NCBI GenBank assembly: GCA_049323655.1 | Contig: JBMONO010000013.1 | Location: 1 to 64,000, forward strand | DNA from: DB1 sp049323655 | Lineage (GTDB): Bacteria > Desulfobacterota > Desulfobulbia > Desulfobulbales > SURF-16 | Reading direction: 5' to 3' | DNA length: 64,000 bases | The notes under the pieces: generated by a model | The model's database searches: none | What the model was told of the DNA's origin: nothing | The model's input: the letters and a program-made list of their open reading frames with translations, nothing else | In this document: one piece after another, positions 48,436 through 56,959 of the stretch | How the letters are laid out: each line of letters starts with the position of its first letter | How positions within the stretch are numbered: position 1 is the stretch's first letter | Position numbers and translations under genes: made by a program

Positions 48436-51126
48436 CTATTGCTGGGAAACGACCTCCAGCTTTTCCAGCTTGTTCAGCCGATAGAGCATGTGATGCACCA
48501 GGTCGAGATGATGCACCTCCACCTCGATGCCGCTGCCGCTCACTTCGGGCAGGGCATTGAGCAGGTCGACATCCACGGCAAAATGGCGACGGCCGACGAT
48601 GGCAAAATCATTGCCGTAGGCCCGGAACAGCAGGCAATCAGGAAAAGCCTCCTGCAGCCGCACGGCGAATCGTTTCAGAAAACGGTTCGCCTCCTCCCAG
48701 CCGACCTGCTTGTTGAACTCCTGCAGCTTCTTCAAATGGAGACAGTGCAGACATTTGTAGTCATGCACCTCACTGTTGTTACGCAGAAAGATCTGCAGAT
48801 AATCCTCGTTGAAAAAGCCGGTCAGCTTGTCATTGAAGAAATAGGAAAAGCGCCGCTTCTCGAGCTCCGTTGCCGGCAGCTGATCGACGCCGTGCGGCAG
48901 GTCCACGTCGGCCAGCACCCTGAGGGCGGCCCGCACCACCTCGGGGTGGAACTGGCTGCCGCTCAGACTCTCCAGTTCGGCCAGAGCCGCGGCCCGCTCC
49001 TTGCGCGGTTTATAGATACGGTTAGTGGTCATGGCGTCAAAGGCATCGGCCACCTGCATAATCCTGGCAAGAAAAGGTATCTCATCTCCCCGTAATCCAT
49101 CCGGATAGCCGCTGCCGTCATGGCGTTCGTGATGATGGCGGATGATACCGGCCAGGTCACGATACATTTTTATCTTGGAGACCATTTCAAAGCCGGCCAC
49201 GGCATGCAGCTTGATGAGATCATACTCCTGGCTCGTCAACTTGCTCGGTTTGAGCAACACCGCATCCGGGGTGGCGATCTTGCCGATATCGTGGAGGATG
49301 GCCGCCTTGTTCAGGGTGCGGATGTGGCGGCCGGAGCAGCCCATCTCCCGGGCGATCATCGCACTGTAGCGGGCCACCCGCTGGGTATGGCCGGCGGTAT
49401 AGGTGTCGCGCTGATCGATCATGTTGACAAAAGAGAGAATCGTCTCCTCGTAATTGGCGGTACGCTCGGTTTCCAGCCGTTTCAAAGCCTCCCTGTGCCG
49501 GAATGAGGTGATGGCAAAGGCGATATCGCCGGCCAGTTCCTCGAGCATCGCCACCTCCTCCTGCTGGAATCCTTCATCATGCATGGTGCAGACGGTCAGA
49601 GAACCGGCCGGACTGGTCTCACTGCCGGTGGTCAGCGGCAGGGCGATCACCGCACTGTAGTCGTCCAGCCGCCGTTCTCCCCAGGGGGTCCAGAGGACAC
49701 CGCCCTGCTCGGCCGCACGAATGATGGTGTGCCCTTCCCGCATACAGAGGGCGGAGAGGGAGGCGGCGAAAGAATCGTCGTCCTGGGTAATACTGTAGGG
49801 CAGGGCGGCAACAAGCGGCCTCTCCGGCTCCGAGGTATAGACCGCCCGGATCCTCTCCCCCCGCTTGAGACAGATCCAGCAGCACTGATAATCGCCGTGT
49901 CGCACGAACCGACGGCAGGTCTCGTTCAGCAGCTCTTCCAGATCCGCGGCAGTGATCAGCAGCAGGGCATTGATGTCGGCGACGGTGCGCATGATCTCCC
50001 GTAGATAGATCTCCTGGTCGAGCAGGGTGTTGATCTCCCGGGTGCGCTCCTCCACCTTTTCTTCGAGATGCCGGTTGAGGTCCTCCACCTCCTGCTTTTT
50101 CTGGCGCAGGACACGGTTGAGATGGAGAATAAAGAGGGAGACCGCGACCACCAGGGCCATACCGAGAACAACGACGACAATCTGGCGCCAGTAACGGACC
50201 AGGACATCACGCAGGGTAAAGACACCGTAATCCTGATAGGGAGGAAGGCGCAATTCGAGGAGACAATCATGGACGGACTGATAGTTAAGCGGGGTTGTCC
50301 AACCGGCGGACTGACTGGCGCGGGCCGCCGGATCGGCGGCCTCCATGGTGAGCAGGGCGGCGGCAACCCGGCGGGAAAGGGCAAGCGGGGTGTCGGCAAG
50401 GGCGGCAAAGGGCCACTCCGGGTAGAGTTCGGTGGAGAGCAAAAAGGGAAAATCATCCGACCGGCGGGTATTGAGGATCAGAAAATCATCGAGTCGCACC
50501 TGGCCCGCTTCCGCCATGTGCTCCAGGGTGTCGGTGCGCACCGTGCCCGCGTCGACCGCACCGCTTTGCACCGCCTCCACCACCGCGTCATGGGTGGCGC
50601 CGAACTGCAGGGAAGAAAAAAAAGTGGCGGGGGTGATGCCCTGGCGGGCCAGCTCCCGCCAGGCGACGATCCAGCCTCCGAAGGAAAGCGGGTCTGCCGC
50701 CATAAAGGAGCGTCCCCTGAGATCAGCCAGCGTCCCGATACCGGCGTGACCCGCCCGGGTGAAGATCACCCCGCCAAAGGTGGTGGTCTGCCGGCCGGTG
50801 CTATGCTGATTGATCAGGGTAGCGATGCGCTGGACGCCGTAGAGTTTTTCGAGCTCGACGTAAAAGGCGGGATTGGCCAGGACAAAATCGATCTCGGAGC
50901 GCTGCACCGCCCGATGAATCTCGGCAAAACCAAGCGGGACGACGGCAAAGACATGATCCGGAATCTTCCGGCTGAGGAAATCGGCGGTCGGCCCCCAGCG
51001 CTCCACGGCGACCGGCTCGCCCTGGCGGGCCAGGACGCCGATGCGGACCTCCCGTCCGACCGCCGCTCCGTCGAGGGCGACCAACAGCAACAGGGTGAAG
51101 AGGATTGTGGGCAGCGGATGTTTCAT
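48436..51126 (-). CDS. PhnD-type sensor with GAF, HD-GYP and degenerate GGDEF domains
   Basis: Predicted 896 residues from ATG 51126, which begins a good signal sequence; an ATG at 51177 adds a poor tail. A periplasmic PhnD-like phosphonate/anion-binding domain (~25-290), TM (~320-340), coiled coil, GAF (~385-540), then HD-GYP: HTQRVARYSAM, HDIGKIATPD and HHHERHDGSGYPDGL, all metal ligands and GYP intact. The C-terminal ~170 residues resemble a GGDEF fold whose loop reads YGNDF, so no cyclase. It should hydrolyse c-di-GMP in response to a periplasmic ligand. The neighbouring hybrid kinase also has binding-protein sensors, 95 bases upstream in the same direction. Confidence 0.87.
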   Translation of the reverse strand: MKHPLPTILFTLLLLVALDGAAVGREVRIGVLARQGEPVAVERWGPTADFLSRKIPDHVFAVVPLGFAEIHRAVQRSEIDFVLANPAFYVELEKLYGVQRIATLINQHSTGRQTTTFGGVIFTRAGHAGIGTLADLRGRSFMAADPLSFGGWIVAWRELARQGITPATFFSSLQFGATHDAVVEAVQSGAVDAGTVRTDTLEHMAEAGQVRLDDFLILNTRRSDDFPFLLSTELYPEWPFAALADTPLALSRRVAAALLTMEAADPAARASQSAGWTTPLNYQSVHDCLLELRLPPYQDYGVFTLRDVLVRYWRQIVVVVLGMALVVAVSLFILHLNRVLRQKKQEVEDLNRHLEEKVEERTREINTLLDQEIYLREIMRTVADINALLLITAADLEELLNETCRRFVRHGDYQCCWICLKRGERIRAVYTSEPERPLVAALPYSITQDDDSFAASLSALCMREGHTIIRAAEQGGVLWTPWGERRLDDYSAVIALPLTTGSETSPAGSLTVCTMHDEGFQQEEVAMLEELAGDIAFAITSFRHREALKRLETERTANYEETILSFVNMIDQRDTYTAGHTQRVARYSAMIAREMGCSGRHIRTLNKAAILHDIGKIATPDAVLLKPSKLTSQEYDLIKLHAVAGFEMVSKIKMYRDLAGIIRHHHERHDGSGYPDGLRGDEIPFLARIMQVADAFDAMTTNRIYKPRKERAAALAELESLSGSQFHPEVVRAALRVLADVDLPHGVDQLPATELEKRRFSYFFNDKLTGFFNEDYLQIFLRNNSEVHDYKCLHCLHLKKLQEFNKQVGWEEANRFLKRFAVRLQEAFPDCLLFRAYGNDFAIVGRRHFAVDVDLLNALPEVSGSGIEVEVHHLDLVHHMLYRLNKLEKLEVVSQQ

Positions 51127-51221
51127 ACCATTTTCAGCCTTTTGTCCAGACTCGCCACGCTGCGCCGGATGCCTCACGGGAAAAGGAGGCGATTGATCAC
51201 AACCGGGAGGAACTGTCTCCC

Positions 51222-54200
51222 TCAGAGGATTGACGGCCGCTCCCGCGCCAGCACGGATCGGACTTTTCGAGCCAGATCCTTTTTGGCAAAAGGCTTCTGG
51301 ATAAAATTGACCCCCTCATCAAGAATGCCATGATGAGCGATGACATTAGCAGTGTACCCGGACATGAACAGGCAGCGAAGATCAGGAGAAAGGGCCTGCA
51401 GCCGTTCGGCCAATTCACGACCGTTCATGCCGGGCATGACGACATCGGTGATGAGCAGGGTGATTTTTTCAGTTGTCTGCTCGACCAGCCGCAGGGCCTC
51501 GGTGGGACTGCCGGCCAGCAGCACCCGGTAGCCGAGGCTCACGAGGATGCGCTCGGCCAGTTTCAGGATCAGCTCCTCGTCCTCGACGACCAGAATCCAT
51601 TCTCCCTGTCCCGGCAAAATCTCCTCAACGATGGCGGCCCGCTCATCACTCACCCCGCCTGCGCTGTGGCGGGGCAGGTAGATCTTGAAGGTGGAGCCTC
51701 TGCCCGGTTCGCTGTAGACATTGACAAATCCCTCGTTCTGTTTGACGATGCCGTAAACGGTGGCGAGCCCCAGTCCGGTGCCGCGCCCCTCCTTTTTGGT
51801 CGTGAAAAACGGCTCAAAGATCTTCTCGACAAGTTCTCTGTCCATGCCGCAACCGTCGTCGCTCACCGCCAGCATAACAAAATCACCAGGGACAAAGCCT
51901 GCATGATCCGCGCAATAGGACTCGTCAAAGACCGCCATATCCGTCTCGATGGTGATTTTTCCGACATCGGCGATGGCGTCCCGGGCATTGACGCAAAGAT
52001 TGGCGAGAATCTGATCAATCTGGGTCGGATCGATTCTGACCGACCAGAGGGCCGGCGCCGGGTGCCAGGCCAGCTCGATGTCTTCACCGATGAGGCGGCG
52101 CAACATCTTCAGCATGCCCTCAACCGTTTCATTGAGGTCAAGCACCCTCGGCTCGGCGATCTGCCGGCGGGCAAAGGCCAGGAGCTGGCGGGTAATGTCA
52201 GCGGAACGGCGGGCCGCAGCGAGGATTTCCTTGATATCGTCGCGCAGCGCATCCTTTTCCCCTATTTTTTCCAGGACAAGCTCAGCGTAGCCGATAATGA
52301 CGCTCAGCATGTTGTTGTAATCGTGGGCAACCCCGCCGGCCAGACGGCCGACCGACTCCATCTTCTGCGCCTGCACCAGCTGTTTTTCAAGGCTCAGCCG
52401 TTTTTCTTCCGCCTTTTTCCGCTCCTCGTCCATCCGCAACGTCTTGAGGGCATAGGCAAGATCGCCGGCGATCTCGGCAAAAAGCCCCTGCTCCTCATCA
52501 TCGATGAGCAGATCGTCACCCAGATCAGCGATGAGATAGCCGAAAAGCTCGTCCCGATGCACCAGCCTGACGCACAACGTTTGGGTATCAAGCCGGCACT
52601 TCTCCGCTCCGACCGGGCAACGGCTGCACTCCTCCCGCCGGCCGGTCACCACGACGGAACCGCGCTCCGACAGAAAACGCCGGCAACAGGGCGGCAGTCC
52701 GCCCTGTTCCAGCAGGGTTTCCAGAGTCGCAGACGAGGCGGCGAGTCCGGCGCTGGCCCAGAAAAAAGGATGATCATTTTCATCGGTGAGAACGATCAGT
52801 GCCGAGGCATAGCCCCGATTCTCCACCAGCAGCCGGCAGCCTGCCCGGATCAGCGCCTGGCTGTCCCGTTCGTGGACGATCAGCTGATTGACATCACGAA
52901 TCGCCCGCAGCACGTTGTTGAGATGACTGATGCGATCCTGGGCCTCCTTGATTCCGGTGATATCGGCCGCCATACTGATCACCACGCGCCGGCCGTCGGC
53001 AAGGCGTCCCAGCGGGGTGGAACTGAAATCCCAGATGCGGCGGCAGCCATCCTTGCAGGTGACGGCAAAGGCGCCTTCCACCACCCGCTCGGCGCACGAA
53101 TAGGTGCGGGCAATCACCTTTCGCACTTCCTCACTTTTCTCGCCGTAGGCCAGGGCGGTCCACTCGGCCATGGTGGTCAGTTTTTCGTCAACATAGCCGG
53201 TGAGCTTCCGCCAGACCCGGCTGAGTACCAGTATCTCGCCATCTTCGGCGTGGATCATGATGGGAAAAGGCGCCTCCACGATGGCGCGACGAAAGCGCTC
53301 TTCACTCTCAGCCAGCGCCCGTTCGCTCTCCTTGCGGCGGGTGATATCTTCCATAACGCCCATGATGCCGATAAGGTGCCCCTCCGCGTCACGGATCGGC
53401 GCGGCGGAAAGACTGCCATCAAAAAGGCTGCCATCTTTTTTACACCGCACCACCTCAACGGCGACAAGAATCTCGCCGGCATCGACTCGCTTGCGCAGAG
53501 CGGCAAACTCTTCCTGTTTCTCCTCCGGCACGATGGGCAGGGGCTTGCCCACGGCCTCGTCAACGGTCCAGCCGAACATCCGTTCCGCCGAGGCGTTCCA
53601 GGAGGTGACCCGGCCCGCGGTGTCAATACTGAAGATGGCCATCGGCGAACAGGCGACCATGGCCCGCTGCAGCTCGGTGCTTTCCCGCAGTTCACGGGTT
53701 TTCGCCGCCACCTGACGGCGCAACGACCAGGACCAGAGAAAAACCACCAGCAGAACAAACAACAACGGCAGGGCTCCCATGGCGACATGGAGAAGAATGG
53801 ACCGCCATTCGGTCTCCGACTCCTCGTAGACCCCCATCCATTTCTCATAGATGCGGCGGTACTGGCCGTTTTCATCGAGGATTTTCAGGCCTTCGGCAAG
53901 CTGGGTGAGCAGGGCCTGGTGCCCCTGCGGCACGGCATAGCAGTAGCCGGGGGAGAGAAAGGGCTTACGGCCCAGGCGCAGATTGTCCCAGCCATGCCGG
54001 GTTATCCAGTAGCGGGCGGTCAGCCGGGAAACCAGGGCGCAGTCATGCTCCCCGGCCGCCAGTTGCCGCAGGGCCTCCTCCTGGGTAGCCACCGCCACGG
54101 CCTGATCGCCGAGCCCCTGTTCCTCAAGAAAATCATGCATGATATCGCCCTGTTCGACGACAATGCGTTTCCCGGAGAGCTCTGCCAGGGTGACCGGCGG

Positions 54201-55301
54201 CGCAGTACCGACCCGAACAACGCTGATGCAGTGATTGATCGTATGCGGCGGGGTAAAATCAAAGGTTTTGTCCCGTTCAATCGAATAAAACATGCCCTGA
54301 ACGGCATCGATCTCACCCCGGGCCAGGGCCTGACGGATCTCCGGCCACGGCCCGAGGCGGATCTCGACATCGAGCCCGGTCTCCAGGGCGATGGCCCGGG
54401 TCAGATCAACATTATAGCCGGCAGGCCGACCCTCTTCGTCGAGATATTCGTAAGGAGGATAGTTGTGATCGCCGCCGATGACCAGTCGCCGGTTGTCCGG
54501 CAGCTCCAGGCGGGCGAACCATTTGGCGTGCAAAGCGCGGTAGGTGCCGTCCGCCATGACCAGGGCAAGCCCCTCGTTGAGCAGGGCCAGGGTATCCCTG
54601 TCCCCCTCCCGCACGGCAAAACAGAAATCCTGCTGAAATTCCTCGATGGGTTTGCCGACGATGCGCAGGTTGTCGAACCCGGCCTCATGAATAAGACGCA
54701 GGGCCACCAGCCGCTGCACCACCACCGCGTCATGCCGGCCCTGGTCAAGCTCACGCAGGGCCTGTTCGAAGGAGGGGGCAGAGTGAAGAATAGCCCCGCG
54801 GTCCTCACGCCGCATAAACTCCTCGGCATTATCCCCCTGCATCACCGCGACCCGGCGCCCCCGCAGATCGCTCAACTCGTGGATGTCGGTCGTTTGCTTC
54901 CGCACGACGATGGCGCCATGCAGGGTCATGTAGGGAAAGGTGAAGTCAAAAAGGGATTCCCGTTCCGGGGTGCGGCCGACCAGGGGCAGGGCCTCCACTT
55001 CACCCTTCTCCAACCAGCCGCGCACCTCGGGCCACGGGCCGGTGCGAAAAACGACCTCGCGATCCATGGCGGCGAGAGTCGCCCGCAGCAGTTCAACGGA
55101 AAAACCGCTCGCCCCGCCATCGGCATCGACAATGGAAAAGGGCGGATAATCGCTTTCCGCGGCAGAACTGATCGGGGGTTTTGCAGCGGGAGGAAGAGCT
55201 GCAGCGGGCAAGGCCAGAAAGGGCATGAGCAGATCAAAAATAATGATCAGGGTCCCCAGCAGCCCTCCTGCCACTTTTCCACGTTTTTTCCTGTTCATCA
55301 T
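51222..55301 (-). CDS. BvgS-like hybrid histidine kinase with two periplasmic binding domains
   Basis: Predicted 1359 residues. After a signal/TM segment come two tandem SBP_bac_3 (amino-acid-binding-like) domains (~45-270 and ~275-500), a TM helix (~510-530), two PAS domains with PAC (~550-790), a GAF-like domain with a Cys cluster (ECSRCPVGAEKC, ~880), a HisKA with phosphoacceptor GGVAHDYNNMLSVIIGYAEL, an HATPase with GRGTGLGLATVYGIVKQ, and a C-terminal receiver with LLITDVVMPGMNG. It probably binds amino acids or similar solutes. No separate output regulator is adjacent. The HD-GYP protein next door is a possible partner in a c-di-GMP circuit (inference). Confidence 0.9.
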   Translation of the reverse strand: MMNRKKRGKVAGGLLGTLIIIFDLLMPFLALPAAALPPAAKPPISSAAESDYPPFSIVDADGGASGFSVELLRATLAAMDREVVFRTGPWPEVRGWLEKGEVEALPLVGRTPERESLFDFTFPYMTLHGAIVVRKQTTDIHELSDLRGRRVAVMQGDNAEEFMRREDRGAILHSAPSFEQALRELDQGRHDAVVVQRLVALRLIHEAGFDNLRIVGKPIEEFQQDFCFAVREGDRDTLALLNEGLALVMADGTYRALHAKWFARLELPDNRRLVIGGDHNYPPYEYLDEEGRPAGYNVDLTRAIALETGLDVEIRLGPWPEIRQALARGEIDAVQGMFYSIERDKTFDFTPPHTINHCISVVRVGTAPPVTLAELSGKRIVVEQGDIMHDFLEEQGLGDQAVAVATQEEALRQLAAGEHDCALVSRLTARYWITRHGWDNLRLGRKPFLSPGYCYAVPQGHQALLTQLAEGLKILDENGQYRRIYEKWMGVYEESETEWRSILLHVAMGALPLLFVLLVVFLWSWSLRRQVAAKTRELRESTELQRAMVACSPMAIFSIDTAGRVTSWNASAERMFGWTVDEAVGKPLPIVPEEKQEEFAALRKRVDAGEILVAVEVVRCKKDGSLFDGSLSAAPIRDAEGHLIGIMGVMEDITRRKESERALAESEERFRRAIVEAPFPIMIHAEDGEILVLSRVWRKLTGYVDEKLTTMAEWTALAYGEKSEEVRKVIARTYSCAERVVEGAFAVTCKDGCRRIWDFSSTPLGRLADGRRVVISMAADITGIKEAQDRISHLNNVLRAIRDVNQLIVHERDSQALIRAGCRLLVENRGYASALIVLTDENDHPFFWASAGLAASSATLETLLEQGGLPPCCRRFLSERGSVVVTGRREECSRCPVGAEKCRLDTQTLCVRLVHRDELFGYLIADLGDDLLIDDEEQGLFAEIAGDLAYALKTLRMDEERKKAEEKRLSLEKQLVQAQKMESVGRLAGGVAHDYNNMLSVIIGYAELVLEKIGEKDALRDDIKEILAAARRSADITRQLLAFARRQIAEPRVLDLNETVEGMLKMLRRLIGEDIELAWHPAPALWSVRIDPTQIDQILANLCVNARDAIADVGKITIETDMAVFDESYCADHAGFVPGDFVMLAVSDDGCGMDRELVEKIFEPFFTTKKEGRGTGLGLATVYGIVKQNEGFVNVYSEPGRGSTFKIYLPRHSAGGVSDERAAIVEEILPGQGEWILVVEDEELILKLAERILVSLGYRVLLAGSPTEALRLVEQTTEKITLLITDVVMPGMNGRELAERLQALSPDLRCLFMSGYTANVIAHHGILDEGVNFIQKPFAKKDLARKVRSVLARERPSIL

Positions 55302-55429
55302 CGCGCTTCCCCCTTGTAAGGGCGTTGCACGATCGTCACGCCATCGCCCGTCATTTTTCCATGCACCCCTCTATTATGGACAAAACGGCGCTCTGGGGTC
55401 AAGCGGTAAGTGAGGCAGAGGCAAGCTGT

Positions 55430-56959
55430 TTATTTGCCGGAATCCCAGCTGATCTCGTATTTTTCCGGGTGCAGTTCACGGTTCGGAAAAATAACCAGGG
55501 TCATCTTGATCTCGTCTTCGATGTTCTTGATGGTCATGGCCTCGTCTTTGAGCATCATTGCCGCCACCTTGGGATGGACGTTGACCGTCACGGTGGAGGC
55601 CTTGCTGCGCGCCGCGTCCCGGGTGATCTTGCGGAAGATCTCATAACAGAGGGTGCGGGCCGATTTGAGCCGGCCGGCGCCGTTGCAGCAGGGGCAGGGC
55701 TCGCACATCATCCGGGTAAGGTCCTCGCGATTGCGCTTGCGGGTCATCTGCACCAGACCGAACTCGGAAAATTTCAGGATATTGATGCGGCTCTTGTCCT
55801 CCCGCACCGCCTCGTTCAGTACCCGGAACACCTCGTCGCGGTGTTCCTCGCTCTCCATGTCGATGAAATCGATGATAATGATGCCGCCGATATTGCGCAG
55901 CCGCAACTGGTAGGCGATCTCCTTGACCGCCTCCATGTTGGTCTTGAAAATCGTCTCTTCGAGATCGGTCTTACCGACATAGCGACCGGTGTTGACGTCA
56001 ATGACGGTGAGCGCCTCGGTGGCCTCGATAATGATGTAGCCGCCGCAGCGCAGCCAGATCTTGCGGGCCAGGGCGCGGTTGATATCCATCTCCACTCCGT
56101 AGGCCTCGAAGATCGGGGTTTTGCTCTCATAGAAATGGACCTTGGGGCGCAGATGGGGGACAAAGGTCTCGACGAAATTGACCACCCGCTGGTAGGTCCG
56201 GACATCATCGACCACCACCCGGTCAACGGTGGCGGAAAAGATGTCGCGCACCACCCGGAGAATGATGTCGAGATCCTCGTAAACGAGCGTCATGCATTCC
56301 GCCTTGCCGGCCCGGTCGAGGATCTCGCTCCACAGGTGGAGGAGAAACTCCATGTCCGCCTCCAGCTCCTCGCTGGTCGCCCCTTCGGCCACGGTGCGGA
56401 CGATAAAGCCGGTGTTGGCCGGTCGCAGCCGCTCGATGTCCTGGCGCAGTTTTTCCCGGATGACGTCATCCTCGATCTTGCGGGAGACGCCGATATGGTC
56501 GGTCATCGGCATGAAAACCAGGTTGCGGCACGGCAGGGTGATATGGCCGGTGAGCCGCGCCCCTTTGGTGCCCATCGGCTCCTTGCAGATCTGCACCAGG
56601 AGTTCCTGACCCTCGACCAGCAGGTCGTCGATGCTCTTGCCCGGCACCCGGTTGTTCAGAAACTCCGGGGCCTCGTGGCAGCAGCATTCCTCTTCGTCGG
56701 GGTTCTGGTAGCGACGCTCGAAATCGGCGCGGCTGACATGGATGTCATCGACATAGAGAAAGCCGGTGCGCTCGAGGCCGATATCGACAAAGGCGGCCTG
56801 CATGCCGGGCAGCACCCGCACCACCTTTCCCTTGTAAATGTTGCCCACCAGCCCTTTCTCGGTGGGCCGCTCCAGATAAAACTCCACCAGATTGCCGTGT
56901 TCCACCAGGGCGATGCGGATCTCGTAGGAGGTTGCGTTGATGATCAAATCAGTTGCCAT
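55430..56959 (-). CDS. rng: Ribonuclease G (RNase E/G family)
   Basis: Predicted 509 residues. The S1 RNA-binding region is N-terminal (LVGNIYKGKVVRVLPGMQAAFVD, split in S1 strands), then the catalytic domain with Asp in VIDVNTGRYVG and IIIDFIDMES and the zinc-link motif EPCPCCNGAG. It lacks the long C-terminal scaffold of RNase E, so RNase G fits. It processes 16S rRNA and decays mRNAs in the cytoplasm. Its ATG lies inside the end of the radical SAM gene (11-base overlap), a link conserved in many bacteria between rng and DUF2344/TIGR03960 genes. Confidence 0.94.
   Translation of the reverse strand: MATDLIINATSYEIRIALVEHGNLVEFYLERPTEKGLVGNIYKGKVVRVLPGMQAAFVDIGLERTGFLYVDDIHVSRADFERRYQNPDEEECCCHEAPEFLNNRVPGKSIDDLLVEGQELLVQICKEPMGTKGARLTGHITLPCRNLVFMPMTDHIGVSRKIEDDVIREKLRQDIERLRPANTGFIVRTVAEGATSEELEADMEFLLHLWSEILDRAGKAECMTLVYEDLDIILRVVRDIFSATVDRVVVDDVRTYQRVVNFVETFVPHLRPKVHFYESKTPIFEAYGVEMDINRALARKIWLRCGGYIIIEATEALTVIDVNTGRYVGKTDLEETIFKTNMEAVKEIAYQLRLRNIGGIIIIDFIDMESEEHRDEVFRVLNEAVREDKSRINILKFSEFGLVQMTRKRNREDLTRMMCEPCPCCNGAGRLKSARTLCYEIFRKITRDAARSKASTVTVNVHPKVAAMMLKDEAMTIKNIEDEIKMTLVIFPNRELHPEKYEISWDSGK

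Noticed and set aside
51330..55319. 1329-codon open frame on the plus strand
   Set aside because: Antisense shadow of the hybrid histidine kinase, which has a full domain set; no family features in the shadow.
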